33,573 nt of DNA from JBMOOG01 sp049324535 (GTDB taxonomy: Bacteria > Pseudomonadota > Alphaproteobacteria > Rhodobacterales > Rhodobacteraceae), in assembly GCA_049324535.1 (NCBI GenBank), contig JBMOOG010000030.1, positions 1-33,573 of the forward strand. The letters are read 5' to 3'. Positions 22,087-30,285 of the stretch are shown one piece after another. A program made the position numbers and the translations under genes. Position 1 is the first letter of the stretch, and every line of letters begins with the position of its first letter. Below the pieces are notes generated by a model. It made no database searches. It had not been told where the DNA came from and saw nothing but the letters and a program-made list of their open reading frames with translations.

Positions 22087-25000
22087 ATGTCGATCGATAG
22101 CCGGATCAGAGGTCTCATTGAACTCGCGCCTCTGGGCCTGACGAACGGTCAACTGCTCTGGAAGCTCAAGGCGGATGGAGTCCGTCACGACGCCTCGGAG
22201 ATTCTGGCGGCCCTGGATCGGCTGGCGACATCCGGGGTGATTTCTGCGAAGAATGATCGCTGGCTGGCCACGATGCAGCCGGAGCTTCGCAGGTCGAGCT
22301 CCGCCCGAAGAGGTCCGCGCCCTCCTTTGGATCTCGGAAATGACGCGATCGACGACGTCCTGCGATCGGCTCCGGCAAGCCTTGCCGCGACCGCGCCATC
22401 CGGTAATCCTGCAACGCTTGTGGTTGCCGGAAACCGCGAAGCGGGCGCTGACGCTCAGACACAGCCGGACACTGCGGCGCTTCTTCTCTACTACGCTGCC
22501 ACGCAACGGCGCGATCCACGCGGTTCGGTAGAGACCTTCCCGGATCAGCACGGCAGCAAGTGGCACCTCTTCGATACTCATGGTCCGTGGTGGGATGGGC
22601 GCGAGGCAACAATTCCCGTCAACCTTCTGCAAGACGGCTTTCTCCAGGCACTGGCCGAAACGGGACCCAGCGGATCAGCGGCGGTGGGCTGGCCTATCGG
22701 CCTCTTTCGCGACACGACCGGCACGACCTGCCTGCCGCTGCTGCTGCTGCCCGTGGACTGGCGATTGGAAGACAACCAGCTGGTCTTCAGGGCCGACAGG
22801 GTGCGACCGACGCTCAACCCCGCTGTGGTGCGGCCGATACGCCGGCTGACCGGCCTGAGTGAAGAAGCGCTCCTGCGCGTCTTCGATCTGGAAGAGGACG
22901 AGACCGATCTTGCCGCCCTCGGGCGGCGCCTGGCGCATCTGCTGGCACGCATCGGAGGCGGCGGACTGAGTCCGGGGGCGCTTGCCGCCGAGATGCGCCT
23001 TGCGGGTGAAGGACTGCGCAATGCCGCCGCGGTTTTTCTGCCGGACGAGGCCTCCTTCACGCGCCGCCTTGCGAAGGATCTCGACCGCCTGGCCGAATGG
23101 CCGAGTGAACGCCTTGCCGTGACGGCGCTATCCGGGTTCATCACCACACCGGCAACCGCGCCCGGGCGCATGGCCGACCCGGTGGAGCTTTCCGCGCTGA
23201 CTGATCATCAGTTCCGCGCAGCGGATGCGGCGCTGTCGGGCCGGTCCGTCGCTATCCAGGGCCCGCCGGGCACCGGCAAGAGCGAGGTGATCGTCAGCCT
23301 GATCGCGTCGGCGCTGGCCGCCGGCAGGACCGTCCTGTTCGCGGCCCGCAATCATCGCGCGCTCGATGAAGTCGAGTCCCGCCTGGCGCGCCTTCTGCCG
23401 GACAGCCCGGTCGTGGTGCGCACCCGGGATGCCGGCGGGGAACGCGACACCGGCATGTTCGACGCGCTTGCCCAATTGACCGACGGGGCCGCCGGGACGA
23501 CGGATGCTCTGGACGCCGCTGCCGATCGACGCCGAATCCTCGTCGAGATTGCCAGCCGAAACGCCGAGTACCGGCGTGGCGAAACGACCCGCGCCGAGCG
23601 TCAGCTCGCGCTTGCCGATCTCCACGACAGGCGAGAAGGCCTTGCCGCCGCACGCGCCGCGGCGGGTCTTCCGCCGGAACAGCCGGCGAGGCTCGCCCCG
23701 CTGGAGCAGTTTCTGGCCTGGGTGAAGCGCCTGTCGTCCCGGCGACCTGCGGACCTTCGTGCGCCCCTGCCTTCCGATGCCCGCCTGGACGAGATCATCC
23801 GTCGGATCGAGGCCCTGCGCAAGGAACTGGACCGTCTTCCTCCGGCGGAGGAAGCCGCCAACCTCGATGCAGCGCCGCATCTGGCATCGCTGGCCACGGG
23901 CATCACCCTGCCCGATGAGCCCAGCCTGCGCTTTCTCCGGCAGCGCAAGGCCGAAATCGAATTCCAGCCCGGGCGTGACCGGATGCGGCACCTGACGGCG
24001 GAAGACGTGCGTCTGGTGCTGCGCCACCGCCCCATCTGGCTGGCCAGCACCCTGTCGGTGCCTGCGCGCATCCCGCTTCAGCCGGCGCTCTTCGATCTGG
24101 CGATCTTCGACGAATCCAGCCAGTGCGACATCGCATCCGCGCTGGCGATCATGGCGCGGGCGCGCAGCGCAGTCGTGGTGGGGGATCCGGAACAGCTTTC
24201 CTTCATTCCCGCACTCGGCCGGGAGCAGGAACACGCGCTGATGGATGCTGCCGGTCTTCCCAAGGCCGGTCGGGCGGCCTGGGCGCAAAGCCAGAACTCG
24301 TTGTTCGATCTTGCCCGCCACCGTCTGGGCAGCGACGCCGTGCATCTTCTGCCTGACCAGTTCCGCTCGGCACCGGCGATCGTGGACTACACGAGCGAGG
24401 TCTTCTACGGTGGCAGGCTGCGCGTTCGGCGGTCGGAGGATCAGTTCGCCGCACCGCGCGACTGGCGCCCTGGCCTGCACTGGCAGGATGTCCGTGGTTC
24501 CTGCGGTCGCGAGGACGGTGGCAATATCAACCGGGCCGAGGCGGACTGGATCGCCGCCCGCCTGCCCCTTCTGGCCCGTGAGGAGGGGTTCGAAGGCTCG
24601 GTCGGCGTCGTCTCTCCTTTCAACGCCCAGGTCGCACTGATCCGCCGACTGGCCGAACGCGCCTTGAGCGCAGAGGCGCGGCAACGACTGCGACTCACCA
24701 TCGATACGGTCGACGGCTGGCAAGGCGGGGAGGCCGACGTGATCTTCTTGTCGCTGGCGGTCGGTCCCGGGGCCGCGCAATCGGCCGTCCATTTCCTGAA
24801 GAAGGACCGGCGCCGATTCAACGTTGCGGTAAGCCGGGCGCGCGCGGTCGCGGTCGTCGTCGGCGATCTTTCCTGGGCCCGCGACTGCGGCATCGCTCAC
24901 CTCGAGATACTGGCCCGCCGTGCGACCGAGCCGCCGGCGAGCCCACCTCGCGGGTTCGATAGTCTCTGGGAGCGGCGCGTCCATGAACGCCTCCTGGCGC

Positions 25001-25269
25001 GCGGGCTGAACGTCACTCCGCAATATCCGGTGGGACGGCGCAGTCTCGATTTCGCGTTGTTCAACGGCTCGGTGAAGCTCGATCTCGAGGTGGACGGGCG
25101 CAAGTGGCACACCGGCGCAGGAGGCGAGCGCAAGACCTCGGACCGGCTGCGCGACCGCGAGCTGATCGGGCTGGGATGGAAGGTTCGCCGTTTCTGGGTG
25201 GACGAATTGGCACGTGACATGGAGGGTTGCCTTGACCTTGTCGAACGGGATCTCGGACTCCGGGGCTGA
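22087..25269 (+). CDS. SF1 (Upf1-like) helicase with C-terminal DUF559/Vsr-like nuclease
   Basis: Protein of 1060 aa. Residues 1-65 look like a winged-helix segment. The helicase has Walker A GPPGTGKS at 392-399 after a Q-motif-like LTDHQFRAADAAL, a long helical insertion at about 460-620, motif II DESSQCD at 675, motif III GDPEQLSF at 699, LLPDQFRSAP, motif V TVDGWQGGEADVIF and motif VI RRRFNVAVSRARA. This is the AAA_11/AAA_12 order of Upf1-like SF1 helicases. The C-terminal 110 residues (from about 955) are a PD-(D/E)XK domain of DUF559/Vsr type: LDFAL (D988), then LEVDGRKWH (E1001, D1003). It should unwind or translocate on nucleic acid and cut it. First gene of a five-gene operon. The next gene starts inside its 3' end. 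Confidence 0.9.
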   Translation: MSIDSRIRGLIELAPLGLTNGQLLWKLKADGVRHDASEILAALDRLATSGVISAKNDRWLATMQPELRRSSSARRGPRPPLDLGNDAIDDVLRSAPASLAATAPSGNPATLVVAGNREAGADAQTQPDTAALLLYYAATQRRDPRGSVETFPDQHGSKWHLFDTHGPWWDGREATIPVNLLQDGFLQALAETGPSGSAAVGWPIGLFRDTTGTTCLPLLLLPVDWRLEDNQLVFRADRVRPTLNPAVVRPIRRLTGLSEEALLRVFDLEEDETDLAALGRRLAHLLARIGGGGLSPGALAAEMRLAGEGLRNAAAVFLPDEASFTRRLAKDLDRLAEWPSERLAVTALSGFITTPATAPGRMADPVELSALTDHQFRAADAALSGRSVAIQGPPGTGKSEVIVSLIASALAAGRTVLFAARNHRALDEVESRLARLLPDSPVVVRTRDAGGERDTGMFDALAQLTDGAAGTTDALDAAADRRRILVEIASRNAEYRRGETTRAERQLALADLHDRREGLAAARAAAGLPPEQPARLAPLEQFLAWVKRLSSRRPADLRAPLPSDARLDEIIRRIEALRKELDRLPPAEEAANLDAAPHLASLATGITLPDEPSLRFLRQRKAEIEFQPGRDRMRHLTAEDVRLVLRHRPIWLASTLSVPARIPLQPALFDLAIFDESSQCDIASALAIMARARSAVVVGDPEQLSFIPALGREQEHALMDAAGLPKAGRAAWAQSQNSLFDLARHRLGSDAVHLLPDQFRSAPAIVDYTSEVFYGGRLRVRRSEDQFAAPRDWRPGLHWQDVRGSCGREDGGNINRAEADWIAARLPLLAREEGFEGSVGVVSPFNAQVALIRRLAERALSAEARQRLRLTIDTVDGWQGGEADVIFLSLAVGPGAAQSAVHFLKKDRRRFNVAVSRARAVAVVVGDLSWARDCGIAHLEILARRATEPPASPPRGFDSLWERRVHERLLARGLNVTPQYPVGRRSLDFALFNGSVKLDLEVDGRKWHTGAGGERKTSDRLRDRELIGLGWKVRRFWVDELARDMEGCLDLVERDLGLRG

Positions 25270-26671
25270 AAACAGAAGGCCCGAGGACCTGCCGCCCCTG
25301 CCCTCGTCGCGTCGCCTGCCGCTCGTGCTGGCGGGCTTGGGGACCTTCGGGGTGACGCTTCTGGGGTTCCTTCTGTTTCTGATCCTGTCGGGCGAGCATC
25401 GGCGCCTGACGGAGCGTGAGGCCTCCGTGCTTAGGCTGGAACAGTCCGTCGTCGGGCTGGAACAGCGCGAGGCGGCGCTGAAGGACGCCATCGCCAAGCT
25501 GGAACAGGAACGTGCCAGTGCGGACGTGGCCCGAGATGCCGCACGAAGGGCTGCCGAAGACGCCGAGCGCATCAAGGCCGAGCGCGACAGCGCCGTCGCC
25601 GCGGCCGAGGCTGCCCGGAAGGCTCAGGCCGAGGCGGAGGCGGCAGCACAGACGGCCACAGAGAAAGCACAGGCCGCCGCGGCAGAGAAACAGAGTCTGG
25701 ATGCGGACAATGCGAAACTGCGTGACGAAATCGCCAGACTGACCGCGGACCGGAACCTCGCCCAGAACGGATCCCGAGCCGCTTCGGACGAGGCGCGCCA
25801 GGCTTTGGCCGACAGGCACGCTGCCATCCGTAACCGGGACACGGCGCGCGCAGAGCGTGATACACTGCAGGCGACCGTAACCAACTTGCGCGATGAAGCC
25901 GGACGCATTGCCGCGCAGAAGTCTCAGGCCGAGGCTGCGCTCAATGAGCTCGAGGCACGACTGCAACAGGCAGAACAGGCTGTCCGATCCGTCGAACAGC
26001 GGGCGAAGGATGCCGAAGACCGCCGGAAGGCGGCCGAGGAGCGGGTCGCGAGTCTTCAGGCCGAAGAGCGCCAGGTGCAGGAATCCCTGACCGCCGCTGC
26101 GCCACAGATCGCTGATATCGAGGCCGGGAAAGCCGCGCTGCGCGAGGCTGAGGCCCGCCTTTCCGAGACCGAAGCGCGTGCCGCCCGCATCGCGGTCGAT
26201 GAGGCCCGGGCCGAGGCCGCGCGCGTCGCGGCTGCACAGGCAGAGGCCGAAGCCTTGCGCCTTGCCGATCAGGTCGCCGCGTTGCGTGCCGAAGAGGCCC
26301 GGCTTCGGCAGGCCAAGGAGGCCGAGGCCGAGGCCCTGGCGCGAGCCGATGCGGCCAAGGCCCAGCTTGACGAGCTTCGGGATCAGCTTTCCAAGGCGCA
26401 GGAAGATCGGCTCATGCTGGCCGGCGAGCTCGCCGCTGCCCGGGCAGAGCTGGAGCAGAAGCGCGCCGCCGCCGCCGCGATTGCCGCCGACGCCGCCGCC
26501 GCCGCTGCGGCCCGCGCGGCGCGGGACGCAGCGGTTGATGGACTTGCCCGGCTCGAGGGGGAAATAACCGCCCGCAAGGCTCAGCTCGAAGCCCTGCCAC
26601 CGATCAGATCACAGCCGTCTGACGAAAGTTCACAGCCTTCTGGCGAACCTGTCGCACCACCGCAGCAGTAA
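25232..26671 (+). CDS. Membrane-anchored long coiled-coil protein of the defence operon
   Basis: Protein of 479 aa. It has one membrane helix at residues 29-52 (after a short Arg-flanked N-terminus) followed by about 400 residues of near-continuous coiled coil rich in Ala, Glu, Arg and Gln, and a Pro/Ser/Gln tail (SQPSDESSQPSGE). No enzymatic motif is visible. The start is probably TTG 25232, 5 bases after GGAGGG (25221-25226), overlapping the helicase gene by 38 bp. GTG 25214 and TTG 25238 are alternatives. It likely spans or scaffolds at the inner membrane for the AAA+ partner, whose protein has the same layout. The 3' part (about 26460-26525) has GCC-rich Ala codon runs. Confidence 0.82.
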   Translation: MTLSNGISDSGAENRRPEDLPPLPSSRRLPLVLAGLGTFGVTLLGFLLFLILSGEHRRLTEREASVLRLEQSVVGLEQREAALKDAIAKLEQERASADVARDAARRAAEDAERIKAERDSAVAAAEAARKAQAEAEAAAQTATEKAQAAAAEKQSLDADNAKLRDEIARLTADRNLAQNGSRAASDEARQALADRHAAIRNRDTARAERDTLQATVTNLRDEAGRIAAQKSQAEAALNELEARLQQAEQAVRSVEQRAKDAEDRRKAAEERVASLQAEERQVQESLTAAAPQIADIEAGKAALREAEARLSETEARAARIAVDEARAEAARVAAAQAEAEALRLADQVAALRAEEARLRQAKEAEAEALARADAAKAQLDELRDQLSKAQEDRLMLAGELAAARAELEQKRAAAAAIAADAAAAAAARAARDAAVDGLARLEGEITARKAQLEALPPIRSQPSDESSQPSGEPVAPPQQ

Positions 26672-26699
26672 CCGGACCAGCCCACGGGATCTTTGACCA

Positions 26700-28703
26700 A
26701 TGCCAGACATCGCCACGCTGTCACTTGCCGCAACGCTCGGTCTCGTCACCCTGACTCTGGTGGCAGGGCTGACGTGGGCCGGTTTCCTCGTGCGGTCCGA
26801 CCGCCTCCCGGCCGCCACGCGCTATGCTGACATCCGCGAGCGTGTCTCGATTGCGCGGGAAGAATTGCAACGCCTCGAGGTGCGCAGACGTGAGATCGAG
26901 CAGGAGATCCATGACCGCGACCGTATGGCGACAGAGGTGCAGGTGCTGCAACAGCGGCTTGATGAACTGCAGCTTGAGCTTTCGAACCTCGAGGCCGCCC
27001 GGCAGGACATCGACGAGGTCAAGCGGCAGGCCGCGGAGGCAGCCCTGGTGAAGGCCGAGGTCGAATCGGACCTGCGCGCCCTGCGCGAAGAGGCCGAGCG
27101 GCTGCGCGCCGAGCTCGATCCGGCGCGGATCGAGGAGCTGAGACGACGGAAGGACGAGGAAGAGCTTGAGCTTTTCCGGATCCGGGAGGAGATCGAGCGG
27201 GTGCGGTCGGAACTGGATGCCGCCCTGCGGCAGATCGCCGAGGCCCGCGAAGCCGAGGCGCGGGTGGCCGCCCTAGCGCAGCGGGTGGAGGAGCTGAAGG
27301 TCGAATCCGGGCCGCTTACTGAGACAGTTGGCAGGGCGCGCGATGACCTGCAGTCGGCGCGACAGGCGGCCCGGGCCGCCCGCGAGGCAGAAGAGGCGGC
27401 GCAACGCAATCTGGCCAGACTGGAGGCCGAGATCGCCGCGCTTACGGCCGTGCGCGACGGTCTGGCCGCGGAGGGCGCGGGCGGCGGCAAGGGCCAGCAA
27501 CAGGGCTCCAGCGCGCTGATCGCCGATCTCGTGGCCAGCCCGGCCTGCCTTGCCTCTCCGGTCGTGACACGGCGGGCGGCACGCAGCGAAACCGATGCCC
27601 TGCATGGCGTGGCAAGGCATCTGAAGGACAGCGGGCTGAGTTTCTCTCGGCGCACGCTCCATGCCTTCCACACTGCGCTCAAGGTCAACGATACTGCGCA
27701 ACTCACGGTGCTGGCCGGTGTTTCCGGCACGGGCAAGAGCCTGCTTCCCCGGCGCTACGCAGAGGCCATGGGGATCCACTTCCTCCAGGTCGCCGTCGAA
27801 CCACGCTGGGACAGCCCGCAGGATCTTCTGGGTTTCTACAACTATGTCGAAAGCCGATACCGTGCCACGGAGCTTGCGCGGCTCATGGCCCATCTCGACC
27901 CATGGCAAAGTCTCAACTTGCCTGAGGGCGCGCCAGACTTCCGAGACCACATGGCGCTTGTGCTTCTCGACGAGATGAACCTTGCCCGGGTGGAATACTA
28001 CTTCTCGGAGTTCCTGAGCCGGCTCGAGGCGCGTCCGGTCTGGCGCGACAGTCTGACGAAGGAGGACTGCAAGGATGCGCTTATCCCGGTGGACATCCGG
28101 GGCATGCAGGATCCGCCGCGGCTCTTTCCCGCGCACAACATCCTGTTCGTCGGCACGATGAACGACGACGAAAGCACGCAAAGCCTGTCCGACAAGGTTC
28201 TGGACCGCGGCAACGTGCTGCAATTCCCGGCTCCGGCCAGTTTCCCCGCCGCTGCGCCGGCGACGGCCGCTCCGTCGAGCGAGGCGCAACGGTTCCGCGA
28301 ATGGCGCGGCTGGGTGAAAGGCGCCGGGGCGATCCCATCGGCCCAGGCCGATCTGGTGCGGGAAACCGTGGCCGATCTGTCGCGGATCATGCAGGGCTTC
28401 GGCCGCCCCTTCGGGCATCGTCTGAACCAGGCGATCCGCGCCTATGCGGCGAATTATCCGTTCGAGGGCAATGCCGGCGCCGACCTGCGTGTGCCACTTG
28501 CCGATCAGGTGGAGTTCCGCATCCTGCCGAAGCTGCGCGGGATCGAGATCGACAGCCACCGCGACCGGTTCGACCAACTCGTCACTCTGATCCGCAAGCG
28601 TCTTGATGACCAGGAGCTGGCCGACCGTCTGGAATCGACCTGCGATGAACAGGGGCGCGGCTCGAACCTGTTCTTCTGGCGTGGCCTGATGCGGAACGAT
28701 TAG
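26700..28703 (+). CDS. McrB-like AAA+ NTPase with N-terminal membrane helix and coiled coil
   Basis: Protein of 667 aa. It has a membrane helix at about 7-29, a coiled coil at about 40-265, and a McrB-type AAA+ domain to the end. Walker A is GVSGTGKS (340-347), Walker B is LVLLDEMNLARVEYYF (D424, E425), and sensor motif is GTMNDDEST (N488). In classical McrB the last motif is MNxxDRS, which helps select GTP. The MNDDEST form here fits the CoCoNuT-type branch, by recollection. Expected role: nucleotide-driven assembly and activation of the McrC-like partner encoded next. 28 bp after the previous gene, 1 bp before the next. The ribosome binding site is weak. Confidence 0.88.
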   Translation: MPDIATLSLAATLGLVTLTLVAGLTWAGFLVRSDRLPAATRYADIRERVSIAREELQRLEVRRREIEQEIHDRDRMATEVQVLQQRLDELQLELSNLEAARQDIDEVKRQAAEAALVKAEVESDLRALREEAERLRAELDPARIEELRRRKDEEELELFRIREEIERVRSELDAALRQIAEAREAEARVAALAQRVEELKVESGPLTETVGRARDDLQSARQAARAAREAEEAAQRNLARLEAEIAALTAVRDGLAAEGAGGGKGQQQGSSALIADLVASPACLASPVVTRRAARSETDALHGVARHLKDSGLSFSRRTLHAFHTALKVNDTAQLTVLAGVSGTGKSLLPRRYAEAMGIHFLQVAVEPRWDSPQDLLGFYNYVESRYRATELARLMAHLDPWQSLNLPEGAPDFRDHMALVLLDEMNLARVEYYFSEFLSRLEARPVWRDSLTKEDCKDALIPVDIRGMQDPPRLFPAHNILFVGTMNDDESTQSLSDKVLDRGNVLQFPAPASFPAAAPATAAPSSEAQRFREWRGWVKGAGAIPSAQADLVRETVADLSRIMQGFGRPFGHRLNQAIRAYAANYPFEGNAGADLRVPLADQVEFRILPKLRGIEIDSHRDRFDQLVTLIRKRLDDQELADRLESTCDEQGRGSNLFFWRGLMRND

Positions 28704-28704
28704 A

Positions 28705-30285
28705 GTGGTGGTCGAGATCTGGCATCGACCCTGGGCGCGCTATGCGCCCGACCGGCGGCAGGCCCTGACCTCCGGCGACATGGCCTTGCCCGCCGGTCAT
28801 GCCGGCGCCGTCTGGCTGTATCATCCGAGATCGGCGACGCCTTTGCTGGATGGGCGGACCGATGTGGCCGAGCCCACCGCACTCATGCACCAGCGTGGCG
28901 ACGATGGCGCATCTCGCGTCGAGACCCAGCTTTCGCTTCTGCCCTTCCCGGTTCGCCATCGGCCGGGAGTTCAAATTGACCAGGGGGGAGCCTTGCGTTC
29001 CCTGCTGTACTGGCCGGACGCGCCGGAACGTCCGGTTGACGGGCACGAGCCGGCCACAGCGGACGAACACAGATCGCATGCGCTGATGCTGCGCGTGCAG
29101 GCCGTCTGGGACCGGATCGAGGATGTGGGCGATGCCCTCGCCGACCCCGTGCGCCTATGGCAGACGCTGCGCGCACGCTGGCTCGGCCGGGGGCCGGACG
29201 AGCCGCGCATGGATGTGATCGTCCGCCACGCCGAAGAGGTTGCCCGGGCGATCGACCGGATCGAGGCCGCACCGCGGCGGATCCTGCGCCGGGTGCATCG
29301 TCAGGTGCCGGTGGCCCGCGTGCAGGAAATCGACCGCCGCGCGATGCTGTGGCTCGCCCGGCAGCCGGGCGAGGGGCTGGCCGAACGTGCGGGCGAGGAT
29401 CAGCGCCTGTTGGCCGTCGCGCGGGAAGAGAATTTCGACACGCTGGAGAACCGCGTCCTGCGTGCCTATTGCGAACTGGCCATCAGCCACGCGCGGGACT
29501 ACCTCGAGCGCAACCGGACCCGGCGTCAGACACGGCGCGCGCGGCTTGTCGAAGCCTACGGACGCCGCTGTCGGCGCCTTGCGCGCGAGCTTGCCGCCCG
29601 GGGCGTCCGGCTGGCCGATCCGGGCGTGGCTCCAAATTTCGTCCTGCAACAGAACCCCCTCTATCATCGGATCTGGACGGCGTGGGGAGAGCTGATCCAC
29701 CACAAGCGCGTGCAAGACGAACTCTGGCGCTGGCAGGCGCGCAGCTGGGACGAGTTCTGCGCCCTCGCCCTGGTCGTCGCACTGATGGAGCTGCCGGGCG
29801 CCCAACTGGTCGCGGCCGCGCCGCTCTGGTTCCGGGACGAGCACCGTCGCGGTCGCTGGCTGGAGGCGGACAGCCCGCTCGCCGTGGTTCACCTGCCTTC
29901 ACGTGGCCTGATCGCCGAGCTTCAGACCGGGCTGCGCGACGACAGTCTGGGCAACCTTGGTGCTTCGCTCTGGATGCGCATCGGTCGGCTGGATGCGGCA
30001 CAGGCCATCCTGCACAGGGTCGCGGTCTGGCCGCTCTGGGCGCCGGCTGGTGGGCTGGTGCCCGGCGAGGCGTCGGAACTGGCCGGGGTCTTGGCGCGCG
30101 CGGGGGGCGAGGCGCGTGCAGGTCTGGCGATCCGGCCCGCCGCAACACACGAGGGCGCCGATCTCGAGCTGCAAGGTGCGGCAATGGTTCTGACACTCGG
30201 CACCGACGGCCCAGCGCTGTCGGACGCGCTGTGGGCGATGGTGAGCTTCATCGAAGACCTGCTCGTCAGAGAGGGGGAGGCATGA
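28705..30285 (+). CDS. DUF2357 McrC-like protein, nuclease motif degraded
   Basis: Protein of 526 aa. DUF2357 hallmarks are visible: REENFDTLENRVLR at about 241-254 and PNFVLQQNPLYHRIW at about 310-324, in an all-helical middle. Members pair with McrB-like NTPases and usually end in a PD-(D/E)XK nuclease. Here the C-terminal region (from about 380) shows only weak matches. The strand that should carry (D/E)xK reads IAELQ, so the catalytic Lys seems missing and the nuclease may be inactive or divergent. The start is GTG 28705, one base after the upstream stop (28708 is also GTG). The stop overlaps the next start (ATGA). Confidence 0.82.
   Translation: MVVEIWHRPWARYAPDRRQALTSGDMALPAGHAGAVWLYHPRSATPLLDGRTDVAEPTALMHQRGDDGASRVETQLSLLPFPVRHRPGVQIDQGGALRSLLYWPDAPERPVDGHEPATADEHRSHALMLRVQAVWDRIEDVGDALADPVRLWQTLRARWLGRGPDEPRMDVIVRHAEEVARAIDRIEAAPRRILRRVHRQVPVARVQEIDRRAMLWLARQPGEGLAERAGEDQRLLAVAREENFDTLENRVLRAYCELAISHARDYLERNRTRRQTRRARLVEAYGRRCRRLARELAARGVRLADPGVAPNFVLQQNPLYHRIWTAWGELIHHKRVQDELWRWQARSWDEFCALALVVALMELPGAQLVAAAPLWFRDEHRRGRWLEADSPLAVVHLPSRGLIAELQTGLRDDSLGNLGASLWMRIGRLDAAQAILHRVAVWPLWAPAGGLVPGEASELAGVLARAGGEARAGLAIRPAATHEGADLELQGAAMVLTLGTDGPALSDALWAMVSFIEDLLVREGEA

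Noticed and set aside
23128..25575. 815-codon minus-strand frame opposite the helicase gene
   Set aside because: No domain or ribosome binding site. It is a shadow of the helicase-nuclease gene on the other strand.
26455..26530. GCC-rich repeat taken for a microsatellite or CRISPR-like signal
   Set aside because: It is an Ala-rich run in the coiled-coil gene with no regular spacing. No CRISPR array was seen anywhere in the window.
29157..30281. Upstream extension of the Hsp70-like gene frame
   Set aside because: The Arg/Pro-rich translation is the out-of-frame reading of the DUF2357 gene. The ATG at 30282 overlapping its stop is the natural start.
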